This document shows, in pieces, positions 1 through 7,894 of a DNA stretch of 41,653 bases. The position numbers were made by a program, and so were the translations under genes. Position 1 is the first letter of the stretch, and every line of letters starts with the position of its first letter. This DNA is from Gammaproteobacteria bacterium (lineage in GTDB: Bacteria > Pseudomonadota > Gammaproteobacteria > Pseudomonadales > Litorivicinaceae), in contig RFUY01000003.1 in assembly GCA_009922705.1 (NCBI GenBank), positions 1 to 41,653 of the forward strand. Direction: 5' to 3'. The notes beneath the pieces were generated by a model. It had not been told where the DNA came from. It was given only the letters and a program-made list of their open reading frames with translations, and ran no database searches.

Positions 1-89
1 AGATGGTTAAACCAACGATTGGCGTCTTTCAGCGCCTGCTCTGCGTGTTGTAATGAATAGAAAGCGAGTGATGAATCAAGGGTTTGCAT
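1..89 (-). CDS. Unknown protein, N-terminal fragment (29 codons in window)
   Basis: A reading frame starts at an ATG (complement of 87-89) behind a strong GGAGGT ribosome binding site at 94-99, four bases from the start, and runs off the left edge. The visible N-terminus begins MQTLDSSLAFYSL and is polar and helical with no signal peptide. I do not recognise the family. It is divergent from the FNR-type regulator and could share its promoter region. The ribosome binding site and open frame make it a plausible gene, but 29 codons are too few for identification. Confidence 0.5.
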   Translation of the reverse strand, partial: MQTLDSSLAFYSLQHAEQALKDANRWFNH

Positions 90-156
90 GGCAACCTCCA
101 GAGAACAATGAGTAAACGATACCATGCTTTTTGTGCGACGCAACATAATCCTTCTG

Positions 157-185
157 TTGATTCAAGGCATAAATTGTTCTACAAA
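157..185 (+). promoter_or_regulatory. Candidate sigma-70 promoter of the fnr-like gene
   Basis: TTGATT at 157-162 and TACAAA at 180-185 each match four of six consensus bases, with a 17-base spacer. Transcription would start near 192. This is inferred from pattern only; the 90-213 gap is also where the promoter of the leftward gene must lie. Confidence 0.35.
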
Positions 186-189
186 GAAA

Positions 190-206
190 CCTCAAACAGG
201 TTGAGG
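190..206 (+). promoter_or_regulatory. Hairpin covering the fnr-like ribosome binding site
   Basis: CCTCAA at 190-195 and TTGAGG at 201-206 form a perfect six-base stem with a five-base loop. The GAGG at 203-206 is the only good Shine-Dalgarno sequence for the ATG at 214, so folding would hide it. If transcription starts near 192 only part of the stem would be made, so the effect depends on the true start site. Confidence 0.4.
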
Positions 207-213
207 CAAAGGG

Positions 214-948
214 ATGGGCTTAGACCAACAACATCTTGCGTCGATGGCACATGCCGACGCGAGCCGTTGTCATCAATGTGCACTTCATGCGCTGTGTCTC
301 CCAGGCATGACTGGGTGCTTTACGTCAGCGCTTGGGCCTGTGGTGGCGGAAGATCTCAAGGTCTCCAAGGGGCAGGCGCTCTACCGTAGCGGCGATCGTA
401 GCCAAAACTTATATGTGGTCAAAAGCGGGGCATTCAAAATCCTGACGCCAGTGTGTGGGCAGGAGTCGCATGTCTCCGGATTTCGTCTACCCGGTGATTT
501 AGTGGGTGCATGTGGATTGTCCTGTGGTGAGTATGCCTTCACTGCGGTCGCCCTTGATCGTTCAACCGTCTGTCGTTTGCCGATGGATCGACTCCGTGAA
601 GCGTCATTACGTCAACCGCTATTGACGCAAGGACTGTTGCAAGCACTCTCGACACAAGCCGCAATCGCACAGCGGCAGATCACACGCGCCAATTTGCCTG
701 CGCTCGCTCGGTTTGCCCTGTTTCTTCGGGATTTGAGTGCCCATCATAAGCGTCGGTCACTGTCTGCCGTCACCTTCGATTTGCCAATGCCGCGAACAGA
801 CATTGCTGATTATCTGAGTCTTGCGCCAGAAACGATTAGTCGTTTATTGGCAAATTTAACCAAGGCCGGTGTGATTGCTGTTGATGGAAAGCTCGTTCAA
901 ATTCTTGACTCGGCGCGCTTAGACGAGGCGGCCGAAGCCGTTGCCTGA
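214..948 (+). CDS. fnr: FNR/ANR-type oxygen-sensing transcriptional regulator
   Basis: A 244-residue Crp/Fnr-family regulator. Cys19, Cys22 and Cys28 reproduce the FNR CxxCx5C cluster and Cys120 fits the distant fourth ligand, so a [4Fe-4S] oxygen sensor is expected. A cyclic-nucleotide-fold beta-roll spans about 45-125, a dimerisation helix about 130-160, and a helix-turn-helix about 195-215. Glu206, Ser209 and Arg210 (ETISR) are the residues that read TTGAT half-sites in FNR. It should switch genes for anaerobic or microaerobic life in the cytoplasm. The ATG at 214 has GAGG seven bases upstream, inside a hairpin. The 3' end overlaps the TTG start proposed for the downstream MFS gene. The orthologue could equally be called anr. 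Confidence 0.93.
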   Translation: MGLDQQHLASMAHADASRCHQCALHALCLPGMTGCFTSALGPVVAEDLKVSKGQALYRSGDRSQNLYVVKSGAFKILTPVCGQESHVSGFRLPGDLVGACGLSCGEYAFTAVALDRSTVCRLPMDRLREASLRQPLLTQGLLQALSTQAAIAQRQITRANLPALARFALFLRDLSAHHKRRSLSAVTFDLPMPRTDIADYLSLAPETISRLLANLTKAGVIAVDGKLVQILDSARLDEAAEAVA

Positions 949-2128
949 CGGAGCAACGCAGGCAGTCCCTCGGCTGATGGCCCTGATGGGGTTTGGGGCG
1001 GCCAACGATAATCTATTGAAAATGGGATTGGTGGTCGCCGTCAGCGCCGGTATTTTTGAGGCCGGCGCCCTCTCTGCGGTGATGTGGTCAAATCTCGCCG
1101 GCCTGTTGTTTATTCTCCCCTTTGTTCTCCTTGCGACAGTGGCGGCTTCGCTAAGTCATGAGATCTCAATACGGCGTCGGCTGATGCAGCTAAAGGGGTT
1201 AGAGGTCGCGCTTACCATCCTCGCGTTTGTGGGGTTGTGGAAACAATCAGCTGTGTTGCTGCTCATTGTGGTTGCAGGTCTTGGAGTGCAGTCTGCCCTG
1301 CTTGGCCCTCTAAAGTATGCGCTACTCCCACGCTGGGTGACACCACACGGCTTATCTGGCGCAAATGCCTGTTTGCAAACGATTACCTTTGTTGCAATTT
1401 TGGTGGGTACGGCAGTGGGCTCATTGCTGATCCTGCACTCCCCCATCACGCTTGGCGTGTTGTGCCTCAGTTTGGCGCTGGTTGGCTGGTGGCTCTCTGC
1501 GGGGTTGCCTGCCACAACCCTCTCTACAGATGTGCGAGCCGCCTCCTTTCGTGCATTGATTCACTCCGTGCAGCGAGAGCCGCTGGCGCGGGCATGCATT
1601 CATGTGATCAGCGGATTTTGGGCGCTTGGCTCGGTGTGGCTTGCACATCTTACGGTGTTGGTGACCGAAGCCTGGGGGTTGGAGGCCTCGCTGGTACCCG
1701 GCATTCTCACGCTGTTTGTCTTGGGCATTGGCATGGGATCTGGGCTCGGAATTCTTGCACAGCGCCTTCGTGTCTCGGCGCGTGTCCTCCTTGGCGCGAG
1801 CGTCATTGGCTGTGCAGGTCTACTGATTGGGTTTGGAGGTACGGTGAGCGGACTCATTGGCATCTGGCTGACCGCGGCCGGTGGCGGTTTTATGGTGCTG
1901 CCGTTGTACGTGCGCCTGCAGCAGAATCACGGCGCTGTCGTGAATCGAGTGGCAGCGTTGAATGTTTACAATGCATTTGCCATGGTCGGCGCCAGTCTGG
2001 CCTCAATACTCGTTTTGGTCGGACTTGGGCTTTCCCTGGGACTCTGGTTGGCCATGCTCGCGTTGGCTCAACTGCTCCTCTGCCTCTATCATCGCCGAGA
2101 TCTGCTGCTCGACGAGCGCATCCGGTGA
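941..2128 (+). CDS. MFS transporter, LplT (lysophospholipid transporter)-like
   Basis: A 395-residue polytopic membrane protein with about ten to twelve hydrophobic segments. The N-terminal FGAANDNLLK and the GPLKYALLP motif after helix 4 match the LplT branch of the major facilitator superfamily, which flips lysophospholipids across the inner membrane; length also matches (LplT about 397). No acyltransferase/Aas gene is beside it, so the substrate is inferred. The start is uncertain: TTG at 941 overlaps the fnr stop by eight bases, while ATG at 977 or 986 would remove the first 12 or 15 residues; none has a clear ribosome binding site. The last 126 bases are antisense to the 3' end of ycgL. 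Co-transcription with fnr is likely. Confidence 0.82.
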   Translation: MPDGATQAVPRLMALMGFGAANDNLLKMGLVVAVSAGIFEAGALSAVMWSNLAGLLFILPFVLLATVAASLSHEISIRRRLMQLKGLEVALTILAFVGLWKQSAVLLLIVVAGLGVQSALLGPLKYALLPRWVTPHGLSGANACLQTITFVAILVGTAVGSLLILHSPITLGVLCLSLALVGWWLSAGLPATTLSTDVRAASFRALIHSVQREPLARACIHVISGFWALGSVWLAHLTVLVTEAWGLEASLVPGILTLFVLGIGMGSGLGILAQRLRVSARVLLGASVIGCAGLLIGFGGTVSGLIGIWLTAAGGGFMVLPLYVRLQQNHGAVVNRVAALNVYNAFAMVGASLASILVLVGLGLSLGLWLAMLALAQLLLCLYHRRDLLLDERIR

Positions 2129-2356
2129 TGGTGGGAGTTGCAAAAAGTATCCCTGTGCGTTGATGCGCTCGAGGACCACCTCCGCTGAAACACGGGCTAA
2201 ACGTGTTGTTGGCGTTAGCGGCATGACCATCACTGAGCGGAGTGTGCCCAATTGCGACAACAGCTCACTGGGGACACGCTCTACGCCGCTTGATTTTTCG
2301 ACATAGATGTACATTTCAGCCCGCTTTGATCCTGCAAAGATTTCAATTAAACGCAT
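2003..2356 (-). CDS. YcgL domain-containing protein
   Basis: A 117-residue protein. The segment YIYVEKSSGVERVP, the VMVMPL strand and GYFLQLPPSPD near residue 80 are the signature of the small YcgL family (usually 90-110 residues), whose function is unknown. The ATG at 2356 has GGAGAGG upstream and overlaps the end of rnd by 14 bases; rnd-ycgL adjacency is also seen in pseudomonads. About 30 extra polar residues follow the conserved domain, ending at 2003, and this tail plus the domain end is encoded opposite the last transmembrane segment of the convergent MFS gene (126-base overlap). Confidence 0.85.
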   Translation of the reverse strand: MRLIEIFAGSKRAEMYIYVEKSSGVERVPSELLSQLGTLRSVMVMPLTPTTRLARVSAEVVLERINAQGYFLQLPPSPDALVEQQISAMIEAEEQLSQREHGQPESQGKPKSDQNEY

Positions 2357-3428
2357 CAATGACCTCTCCAATGAGTTCCTTCCGCCAGCCGGTCGGTTGC
2401 CATCCCCGCCCATCTAGCACGGCAATAAGATCGCGTTTTTTCGCTAACACTTCGGGTGCGATGGCGTGTGCTGTTGCGATTTTAGAAATCGCCTGCTGCA
2501 GTGTGTCTAACTGGGATTTCTGGCGTTTCGACAGCGGTGGCGGTGGCGAAGGCCTTGGCGGCGCCTCATCACTCTCCGCCAGCAGCGCTTGCAGTTCGCG
2601 TCCATAGCGGTCCGCTTGTCGCTCAGACAAGCCAGCCTCTGATACGAGTTGGTGGTGACGTGTCGGTCCTTTGAGCGTGGTGAGGTGGAAGAGTGATTGG
2701 TCGCTCAGGACTTGCTTCCGAGGTCGGTCATGACGTCGTGCGGCGTCTTCTCGCCAGCCAACCAGCGCGTAGAGACGTGCCATGCTGCGCTCAGAAAGCC
2801 GCCAAGCATTCCCAAATCGCGCGACCTGAGTCTCGATGTCACCGCCTTCGATATGCGCTTTCACGCGCAACAACACGCCTTCCATCTCTTCAGACATCCA
2901 CGCAAGACGATCGAGGCGGTCGAGTTGCGCCTTCAAGCGATCAGCGAGCGGCTCAAGGACACGCACATCCTCTGCTGCATAGTGCAACTGCGATGCGCTC
3001 AATGGTCGTTGCGTCCAATCCGAGCGCGTCTCGCCTTTCTCAAGCGTGATGCCGAGCTGTTGTTCAACCAACGCTTGAAGACTCAGACTGGGTGTTGGTG
3101 TGAGCAAAGCGGCCGCAATTTGTGTGTCAAAGACTCGTCCTGGAAGCGCGCCTGTGAGGCGATACAAGACTTCATAATCTTCAGCCGCTGCATGAAAAAT
3201 ACACTGGGATTGCGCGCTGAGCCACTGCGACAGTCGTGTCCAGTCCAGTCCCGAGATTGGGTCAATGAGCCAGATTTGTGGGCCGACAGCGAGCTGAAGA
3301 AGTCCGGGCTTGGGATAAAATGTGGAGACCCGGACAAACTCGGTGTCGAGTGCAGCCGTGGGGGCCTCCCAAACCACATCCAAGCAACGATCGAGTGCCG
3401 TCTGGTCAGCAATGAGCTCTGGCCTCAA
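2343..3428 (-). CDS. rnd: Ribonuclease D
   Basis: A 361-residue 3'-5' exoribonuclease of the DEDD family, involved in tRNA 3' maturation and RNA decay. ExoI is LDTEFVR near residues 28-34, ExoII surrounds HAAAEDYEVL near 99-108, and ExoIII is YAAEDV near 170; an HRDC helical domain follows at about 210-290. Length is near E. coli Rnd (375). The start is a TTG whose last two bases lie in the recR stop codon (TTGA), so translation is probably coupled to recR. It is the fourth protein gene of the dnaX operon and overlaps ycgL by 14 bases. Confidence 0.93.
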   Translation of the reverse strand: MRPELIADQTALDRCLDVVWEAPTAALDTEFVRVSTFYPKPGLLQLAVGPQIWLIDPISGLDWTRLSQWLSAQSQCIFHAAAEDYEVLYRLTGALPGRVFDTQIAAALLTPTPSLSLQALVEQQLGITLEKGETRSDWTQRPLSASQLHYAAEDVRVLEPLADRLKAQLDRLDRLAWMSEEMEGVLLRVKAHIEGGDIETQVARFGNAWRLSERSMARLYALVGWREDAARRHDRPRKQVLSDQSLFHLTTLKGPTRHHQLVSEAGLSERQADRYGRELQALLAESDEAPPRPSPPPPLSKRQKSQLDTLQQAISKIATAHAIAPEVLAKKRDLIAVLDGRGWQPTGWRKELIGEVIDAFN

Positions 3429-4024
3429 CGCGGCACCTCGGTCCGGCTTAGCAGTGCATGACTCAGTGTCGTCGCATCTAATTGACCCAAGTCCCCGCCC
3501 ACTGGGACACCTTGCGCGAGCCGGGTGATGCGAACAGTCTCTTTCAGGCTGACCTGAATCTGAAAGGTGGTTGCCTCACCTTCAACCGTTGATGGGAGCG
3601 CAATAATCAGTTCGCTCGGCTGTTCTTCCGCAACTCGCGCATACAGTCGGGGCAGTCCAATGTCTTCGGGACCACGTCCATCTAGGGGGCTTAATGTGCC
3701 TTGCAGACAATAATATCGACCTCGGTACAATCCTGCGTGTTCCATTGCCAGCACGTCAGCAGGACTGCTGACCACACACCACAGGCCTGCGTCACGGGTG
3801 CTGTCGGCACAAAATCGGCACAGCGCAGTCTCGCTCGGCACTGCGCACTGCTCACAGGTTCCAATCTGCGTTAGCGCAGCCTCTAATGCCTGTGCAAGGT
3901 GCAGCCCTCGATCACGGTCTCGATCCAAGAGATGGAGAGCCATTCGGCTTGCGGTACGTTGACCCACGCCAGGAAGGCATCGCAATGCGCGCTCTAATTG
4001 ATCCAATAACGGCGACAAGCTCAT
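3425..4024 (-). CDS. recR: Recombination mediator protein RecR
   Basis: A 199-residue protein of the RecFOR pathway, which loads RecA on gapped DNA. The N-terminal helix-hairpin-helix (CLPGVGQRTASRMALHL, residues 16-32) binds DNA, Cys57, Cys60, Cys69 and Cys72 form the zinc finger, and a Toprim domain with VSSPADVLAMEH follows from about residue 84. Length equals the family norm of about 200. The start overlaps the ybaB stop as ATGA, the usual arrangement of dnaX-ybaB-recR in gammaproteobacteria. Confidence 0.96.
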   Translation of the reverse strand: MSLSPLLDQLERALRCLPGVGQRTASRMALHLLDRDRDRGLHLAQALEAALTQIGTCEQCAVPSETALCRFCADSTRDAGLWCVVSSPADVLAMEHAGLYRGRYYCLQGTLSPLDGRGPEDIGLPRLYARVAEEQPSELIIALPSTVEGEATTFQIQVSLKETVRITRLAQGVPVGGDLGQLDATTLSHALLSRTEVPR

Positions 4025-4350
4025 GAGAATGGAAACTTGAACCCTGGTGGCAACTGTAATCCCGCGGTCATCTGGGACATCTGTTCAGTCTTCAGTTGTT
4101 CGAGTTTTTGCATGGCATCGTTGATGGCTGCGGCGACCAACTCCCCCACAATCTCGGGGGTATCGGCCAATACAGGGGGGTGTATCGCCACTCCAAGGCA
4201 ATCCCCTTTCCCATTCAAACGCACTGTGACTAATCCAGCCCCTGATTCCCCGGTGACTTCGCGCGCTTGCAGCGCCTCTTGGGCTTTCTTCATGTCGTCT
4301 TGCATTTTTTGGGCTTGCTTCATGAGCTCACCCCAGGGGCCATCGAACAT
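4021..4350 (-). CDS. ybaB: Nucleoid-associated protein, YbaB/EbfC family
   Basis: A 109-residue protein with a helical N-terminus rich in Met, Gln and Lys (MKQAQKMQDDMKKAQ), a central beta-sheet and a C-terminal helix, the layout of YbaB/EbfC proteins, which dimerise into a tweezer-like DNA-binding fold. It lies between dnaX and recR as in E. coli, with TAATG overlap to dnaX and ATGA overlap to recR. A role in nucleoid organisation or recombination is inferred from the family. Confidence 0.94.
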   Translation of the reverse strand: MFDGPWGELMKQAQKMQDDMKKAQEALQAREVTGESGAGLVTVRLNGKGDCLGVAIHPPVLADTPEIVGELVAAAINDAMQKLEQLKTEQMSQMTAGLQLPPGFKFPFS

Positions 4351-6260
4351 TAGTTTTCCTCATCCAAGGGCTGAATACTGTCTTGGTCAATTACGGCATT
4401 AAAGCGTGACAGCAGAGTCTTGACCACCGGATCGGCTACAAAGGCGGTTTTGGCAGCGGTCAGGCGCGCGAGACGGAGCCGCTCGCGTCGCTGTAACGGC
4501 GTCTCTGGAACACTGTCTGCCGCCTGAATTTCAACCACCACCTCCAGATGCGTCGCCTGTCGTAGACTGGTTTCGATTCGGTGCCGATGCACCTCGGTAA
4601 TCAAACGATGAATCTCTGATGTCGTCACAAAAGACCACTGCGTCGCTTGCTGGCTGACCAACGCCATTTGCGCGGCGAAACTGCCTGTCATCCCATGCAA
4701 TCCCAGTTGTTCAAAGACAACGGCCCAGTTCTCGGGGGTCACCGAAACAACCTTTAAGGGATCTGTGGGTTCTGCAACGAGCTCGTCCGCCTCCTCGCGC
4801 TCCAAAAGGTCAGGATCCAGTGCCGGTGACTGTGCCGCAACGTCAACCAATGCCTTCGCAGTGGGGCTAACAGTCGGTTCAGAGGGCGGCTTTTGTGGCT
4901 GATCATCCGCCGCTGCATCAGCCTCTCGGTCGTCAGTCGAAGGTGCATCAAGCGCCCATGGAGGTCCCTCTTCGACGTGTTCACTGGCGGCTGCGCTCTG
5001 CGCTGTCGGGTTTTCGGTGCTCGGCGCGGGGGATGGGCTGCTAAGTTTGGAGGGTTCACTCGACGGCTTGCGCGGCGTCTCTGGGGCGAGTGATGGCGAT
5101 GGTCTCGGGTGATCATCACTGTTGGTCTCGCTGATCGGCGCCGTCGCCACAGCGCTTGGGAACTCTCGGGCACGTGCAGGACGAAACGCCAACATGCGCA
5201 GCATGACCATTTCAAATCCGGTGCGTGGATCCGGGGTCAATGGCAGATCGCGATAACCCTGCAACGCGAACTGATAGGCCAGCTGGACAAACTCCGGGTG
5301 CATCGCGGCGGCGAGCGCACTAATCTGTTCACGTGATGCGGAGGGTAGATGTCCCTGCGTCTCTGCAGACACCTGTGCCAATGCCACTTGATGCAGGGTC
5401 GATTGGACGGCGCTTACGCACTGTAACCAGTCAGGTGCAAGTCCAGAAAGCGCGTCAATTTGACGTAACAGGGCAGCACCGTCGTTTTGCGCGACCTGGA
5501 GAAGTAACGTCGGAATCTCGGACTGACCCTGTTGTCCAAGCATGACGATGACATCAGCGGTTCGCACTACCCCTTCCCCGTAGGCAATCGCCTGGTCAAG
5601 CAAGGTCATTGCATCTCGGACAGATCCGCGACCAGCCCGCGCCAAGTGCCAGAGCGCGTCGTCTTCATACGAAATCCCTTCGCCCTGTAAAACCGTGGCG
5701 AGGTGCGCGGCCACGAGATCTGGTGCTAAGTCCCGCAGATGGAATTGCAGACAACGGGATAACACCGTTGGCAAGACCTTTTGCGGATCTGTCGTGGCCA
5801 GTAAGAAGATCACGTGTGGGGGCGGTTCTTCGAGTGTTTTCAGCAAGGCATTGAATGAGTGCGTACTGAGCATATGCACTTCGTCGATTAAATAGACCTT
5901 GTATCGACCCTGGTTTGGTGCGTAGCTGACGTTCTCAAGAAGTTCTCGGGTGTCATCGACCTTGGTCCGGCTTGCGGCATCGACTTCAATGAGGTCGACG
6001 AATCGACCCGCTTCAATCGCGGTACACGCATGACAGGTCCCACAAGGGCTCGCTGTGACGCCTGTGTCACAATTGAGGCACCGCGCGAGAATGCGAGCGA
6101 CGGTTGTTTTGCCCACACCACGCGTCCCAGTGAATAAGTAGGCATGATGTAGTCGATTTGTATCCAGCGCGTGAGACAGGGCCTTACGGACGTGATCTTG
6201 GCCGATCAAGTCGGAGAAGCGTGTGGGTCGCCACTTCCGGGCCAAAACCTGCTGACTCAT
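4350..6260 (-). CDS. dnaX: DNA polymerase III subunit tau
   Basis: A 636-residue clamp-loader subunit. The start chosen is the ATG at 6260 (MSQQVLARKWRP), with GAGGA just upstream; an in-frame extension to 6386 is rejected because it runs through the 4.5S RNA gene. The AAA+ module has Walker A GTRGVGKTT near residue 45, a four-cysteine zinc element (CLNC...CGTCHAC), DEVH Walker B near 126 and an SRC motif near 170. A Ser/Pro/Ala-rich linker occupies about 375-510, followed by the tau C-terminal domain that contacts the helicase and alpha subunit. I found no A-AAA-AAG frameshift heptamer, so the short gamma form is not predicted by that mechanism. Confidence 0.95.
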   Translation of the reverse strand: MSQQVLARKWRPTRFSDLIGQDHVRKALSHALDTNRLHHAYLFTGTRGVGKTTVARILARCLNCDTGVTASPCGTCHACTAIEAGRFVDLIEVDAASRTKVDDTRELLENVSYAPNQGRYKVYLIDEVHMLSTHSFNALLKTLEEPPPHVIFLLATTDPQKVLPTVLSRCLQFHLRDLAPDLVAAHLATVLQGEGISYEDDALWHLARAGRGSVRDAMTLLDQAIAYGEGVVRTADVIVMLGQQGQSEIPTLLLQVAQNDGAALLRQIDALSGLAPDWLQCVSAVQSTLHQVALAQVSAETQGHLPSASREQISALAAAMHPEFVQLAYQFALQGYRDLPLTPDPRTGFEMVMLRMLAFRPARAREFPSAVATAPISETNSDDHPRPSPSLAPETPRKPSSEPSKLSSPSPAPSTENPTAQSAAASEHVEEGPPWALDAPSTDDREADAAADDQPQKPPSEPTVSPTAKALVDVAAQSPALDPDLLEREEADELVAEPTDPLKVVSVTPENWAVVFEQLGLHGMTGSFAAQMALVSQQATQWSFVTTSEIHRLITEVHRHRIETSLRQATHLEVVVEIQAADSVPETPLQRRERLRLARLTAAKTAFVADPVVKTLLSRFNAVIDQDSIQPLDEEN

Positions 6261-6280
6261 GTGTTCCTCATTGGCAATGG

Positions 6281-6394
6281 AAGCGACCCCTGCCAGCCAC
6301 ACCCCGGCACACCCAATTGTCGCTGCCGCTGCTCCCTTCCGGGCCTGACGGGGTTCACGACGATCGCGTTGCGAGGGGACCGACAAGGGTCACC
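6281..6394 (-). ncRNA. ffs: 4.5S signal recognition particle RNA, small bacterial type
   Basis: The minus strand carries the conserved SRP RNA core: GTCAGGCCCGGAAGGGAGCA, holding the GGAA tetraloop and the Ffh-binding symmetric and asymmetric loops, followed by GTGTGCCGGGGTGTGGCTGGCAGG. The ends pair as GTGACCCTTGTCGGTC with the region around GGCTGGCAGGGGTCGC through 14 to 16 mostly unbroken pairs, which sets the limits at about 6394 (5') and 6283 (3'). This makes about 112 nt, close to the 114 nt of E. coli. Location directly upstream of dnaX matches pseudomonads. End positions are accurate to a few bases. Confidence 0.93.
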
Positions 6395-6399
6395 ATTGA

Positions 6400-6412
6400 G
6401 GCCAATTTGGCC
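6400..6412. promoter_or_regulatory. Perfect palindrome upstream of ffs
   Basis: GGCCAA-T-TTGGCC is a perfect inverted repeat just before the predicted 5' end of the SRP RNA and after the stop codon of the TSUP gene (6421). It is not followed by a T tract in the minus direction, so it does not look like a terminator. It could be an operator or a processing hairpin; function is unknown. Confidence 0.35.
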
Positions 6413-6420
6413 GAAGCCGG

Positions 6421-7185
6421 TTATTGTCCTTGGAACCACAGGTCAGATGCAAGCTTGATTGCCATGATCACGCAGAGTATCACCACGAATGGACGCACTA
6501 ACACGATGCCACGACCCAGAATTAACCGAGTGCCGACCAGCGCCCCCACCATTTGCGCCGGAATCATGCACACGGCAGCCAACCACACCACCAAATCACT
6601 GGTGGCAAAAATGATGAACGCCGCAAGATTCGTCATTGCATTCAACACTTTGGCGTGCGCAGTTCCCTGACGCAGGCCAAATCCAAGTCCGGCCACCAAT
6701 GCTAGCGCGAACAGTGACCCTGTCCCTGGCCCAAAAAATCCGTCATAAAACCCAATTCCAGCGGCACTAAGGCCCGCAACCCAAAATATTGGCTTCCGGG
6801 GGATTTCACGGTCTGTGGGCATTCTTACCAGCCCAAAGTAGAGGGCGGCGCCAATCAACAGCAGCGGTACCCATTGGGCGAGCCAATCCGGCTCAGATAG
6901 CCGCAATGCGAGTGCACCGACAATCGAACACAGAAAGGCGACGAGCGCGTAAGGCCAGATCCATCGCCACTGAATCTGACCGTGATGAGTCAGCTTGAGC
7001 GTTGCTGTCAGCGTGCCTGCAAAGGCCTGACATTTATTGGTTGCAAGGGCTTGGGCTGGATGCAGACCCGCAAACATCAACACTGGAATCGTTAGCAAGC
7101 CACCGCCGCCTGCCAAGGTATCAAGACACCCAGCGAGAAAGGCGACCGCAGTCAGTGCAACAAGCCATTCAGGCTCAAGACTCAA
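6421..7185 (-). CDS. TSUP (TauE/SafE) family membrane permease, YfcA-like
   Basis: A 254-residue membrane protein with about seven to eight hydrophobic segments. The N-terminal [19 protein letters not shown], the [12 protein letters not shown] motif and the second-half [13 protein letters not shown] are the repeated signatures of the TauE/SafE family, a group of putative anion or sulfur-compound exporters. The substrate cannot be told from sequence. The start is a TTG at 7185, inside the last 11 bases of purC, with GGGGAT upstream; there is no nearby in-frame ATG. It is the last protein gene before ffs. Confidence 0.88.
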   Translation of the reverse strand: MSLEPEWLVALTAVAFLAGCLDTLAGGGGLLTIPVLMFAGLHPAQALATNKCQAFAGTLTATLKLTHHGQIQWRWIWPYALVAFLCSIVGALALRLSEPDWLAQWVPLLLIGAALYFGLVRMPTDREIPRKPIFWVAGLSAAGIGFYDGFFGPGTGSLFALALVAGLGFGLRQGTAHAKVLNAMTNLAAFIIFATSDLVVWLAAVCMIPAQMVGALVGTRLILGRGIVLVRPFVVILCVIMAIKLASDLWFQGQ

Positions 7186-7891
7186 TCACGATCCCCAATC
7201 GCCTGGCAACATCGGCATAGGCTTCGATGACGCCACCCAGCTTCTGCCGGAATCGATCCTTATCCATTTTTTCGCCGGTAGCTTGATCCCAAAGACGACA
7301 TCCGTCGGGACTAAATTCATCGCCGAGTACAATACGCCCCTGAAAGCGACCAAATTCGAGTTTAAAATCAATGAGATCGAGTCCAATCTCAGAAAATCGT
7401 TGGGTTAAGATAGTGTTGGTGCGTAACGAGAGCTTCATCATCGTGTCAAGTTCAGCAGGCGTCGCCCAGCCAAATGCCCGCACGTGATGTTCGGTCACCA
7501 TGGGATCATGTAACGCATCATTTTTCAGAAACAATTCGAACAGCGGCTCGGTAAAGTGGAGTCCGGGCTCGATACCCAATCGCTTGACCAATGACCCTGC
7601 AGCACGATTTCGCACGACGCATTCGACTGGAATCATTTCAAGACGTTTGACCAGTGACTCGGTCGAACTCAACCGTCGGATGAAATGGGTCTCGATGCCG
7701 GCATCCTGCAATAACGTCATGATGTACGCATTGAACTGGTTATTGATTGCGCCCTTGTGCGCAAGTTGCTCAATAATCTCGCCGTCAAACGCAGAGGTGT
7801 CGTCGCGAAACGCCAAAACCAAGGCGTCTGGATCGTCGGTCAGGTACGCCGATTTTGCCTTTCCCTGATACAGCAGTGTTCCGTCTGTCAT
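7175..7891 (-). CDS. purC: SAICAR synthetase
   Basis: A 238-residue phosphoribosylaminoimidazole-succinocarboxamide synthase that joins aspartate to CAIR in purine synthesis. The N-terminal [16 protein letters not shown] is the nucleotide-binding loop of the family, [12 protein letters not shown] near residue 90 and [10 protein letters not shown] near 175 are further hallmarks, and [14 protein letters not shown] follows. Length equals E. coli PurC (237). The order dapA-bamC-(MBL hydrolase)-purC is conserved in gammaproteobacteria. Three bases separate it from the upstream hydrolase gene. Confidence 0.97.
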   Translation of the reverse strand: MTDGTLLYQGKAKSAYLTDDPDALVLAFRDDTSAFDGEIIEQLAHKGAINNQFNAYIMTLLQDAGIETHFIRRLSSTESLVKRLEMIPVECVVRNRAAGSLVKRLGIEPGLHFTEPLFELFLKNDALHDPMVTEHHVRAFGWATPAELDTMMKLSLRTNTILTQRFSEIGLDLIDFKLEFGRFQGRIVLGDEFSPDGCRLWDQATGEKMDKDRFRQKLGGVIEAYADVARRLGIVIES

Positions 7892-7894
7892 GCC

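Noticed and set aside
157-170. FNR box (TTGAT-N4-ATCAA) in the fnr-like promoter
   Set aside because: TTGAT is present at 157-161, but the second half-site is absent at the required spacing (166-170 reads GGCAT).
1237-2163. A 308-codon plus-strand frame within the MFS gene
   Set aside because: It is a shifted frame of the MFS gene; the product is Cys/Trp/Arg-rich, without a family match, and the MFS frame has clear motifs.
6261-6386. In-frame N-terminal extension of dnaX
   Set aside because: It runs through the 4.5S RNA gene and adds residues with no match to DnaX; ATG 6260 has a good ribosome binding site and the conserved start.
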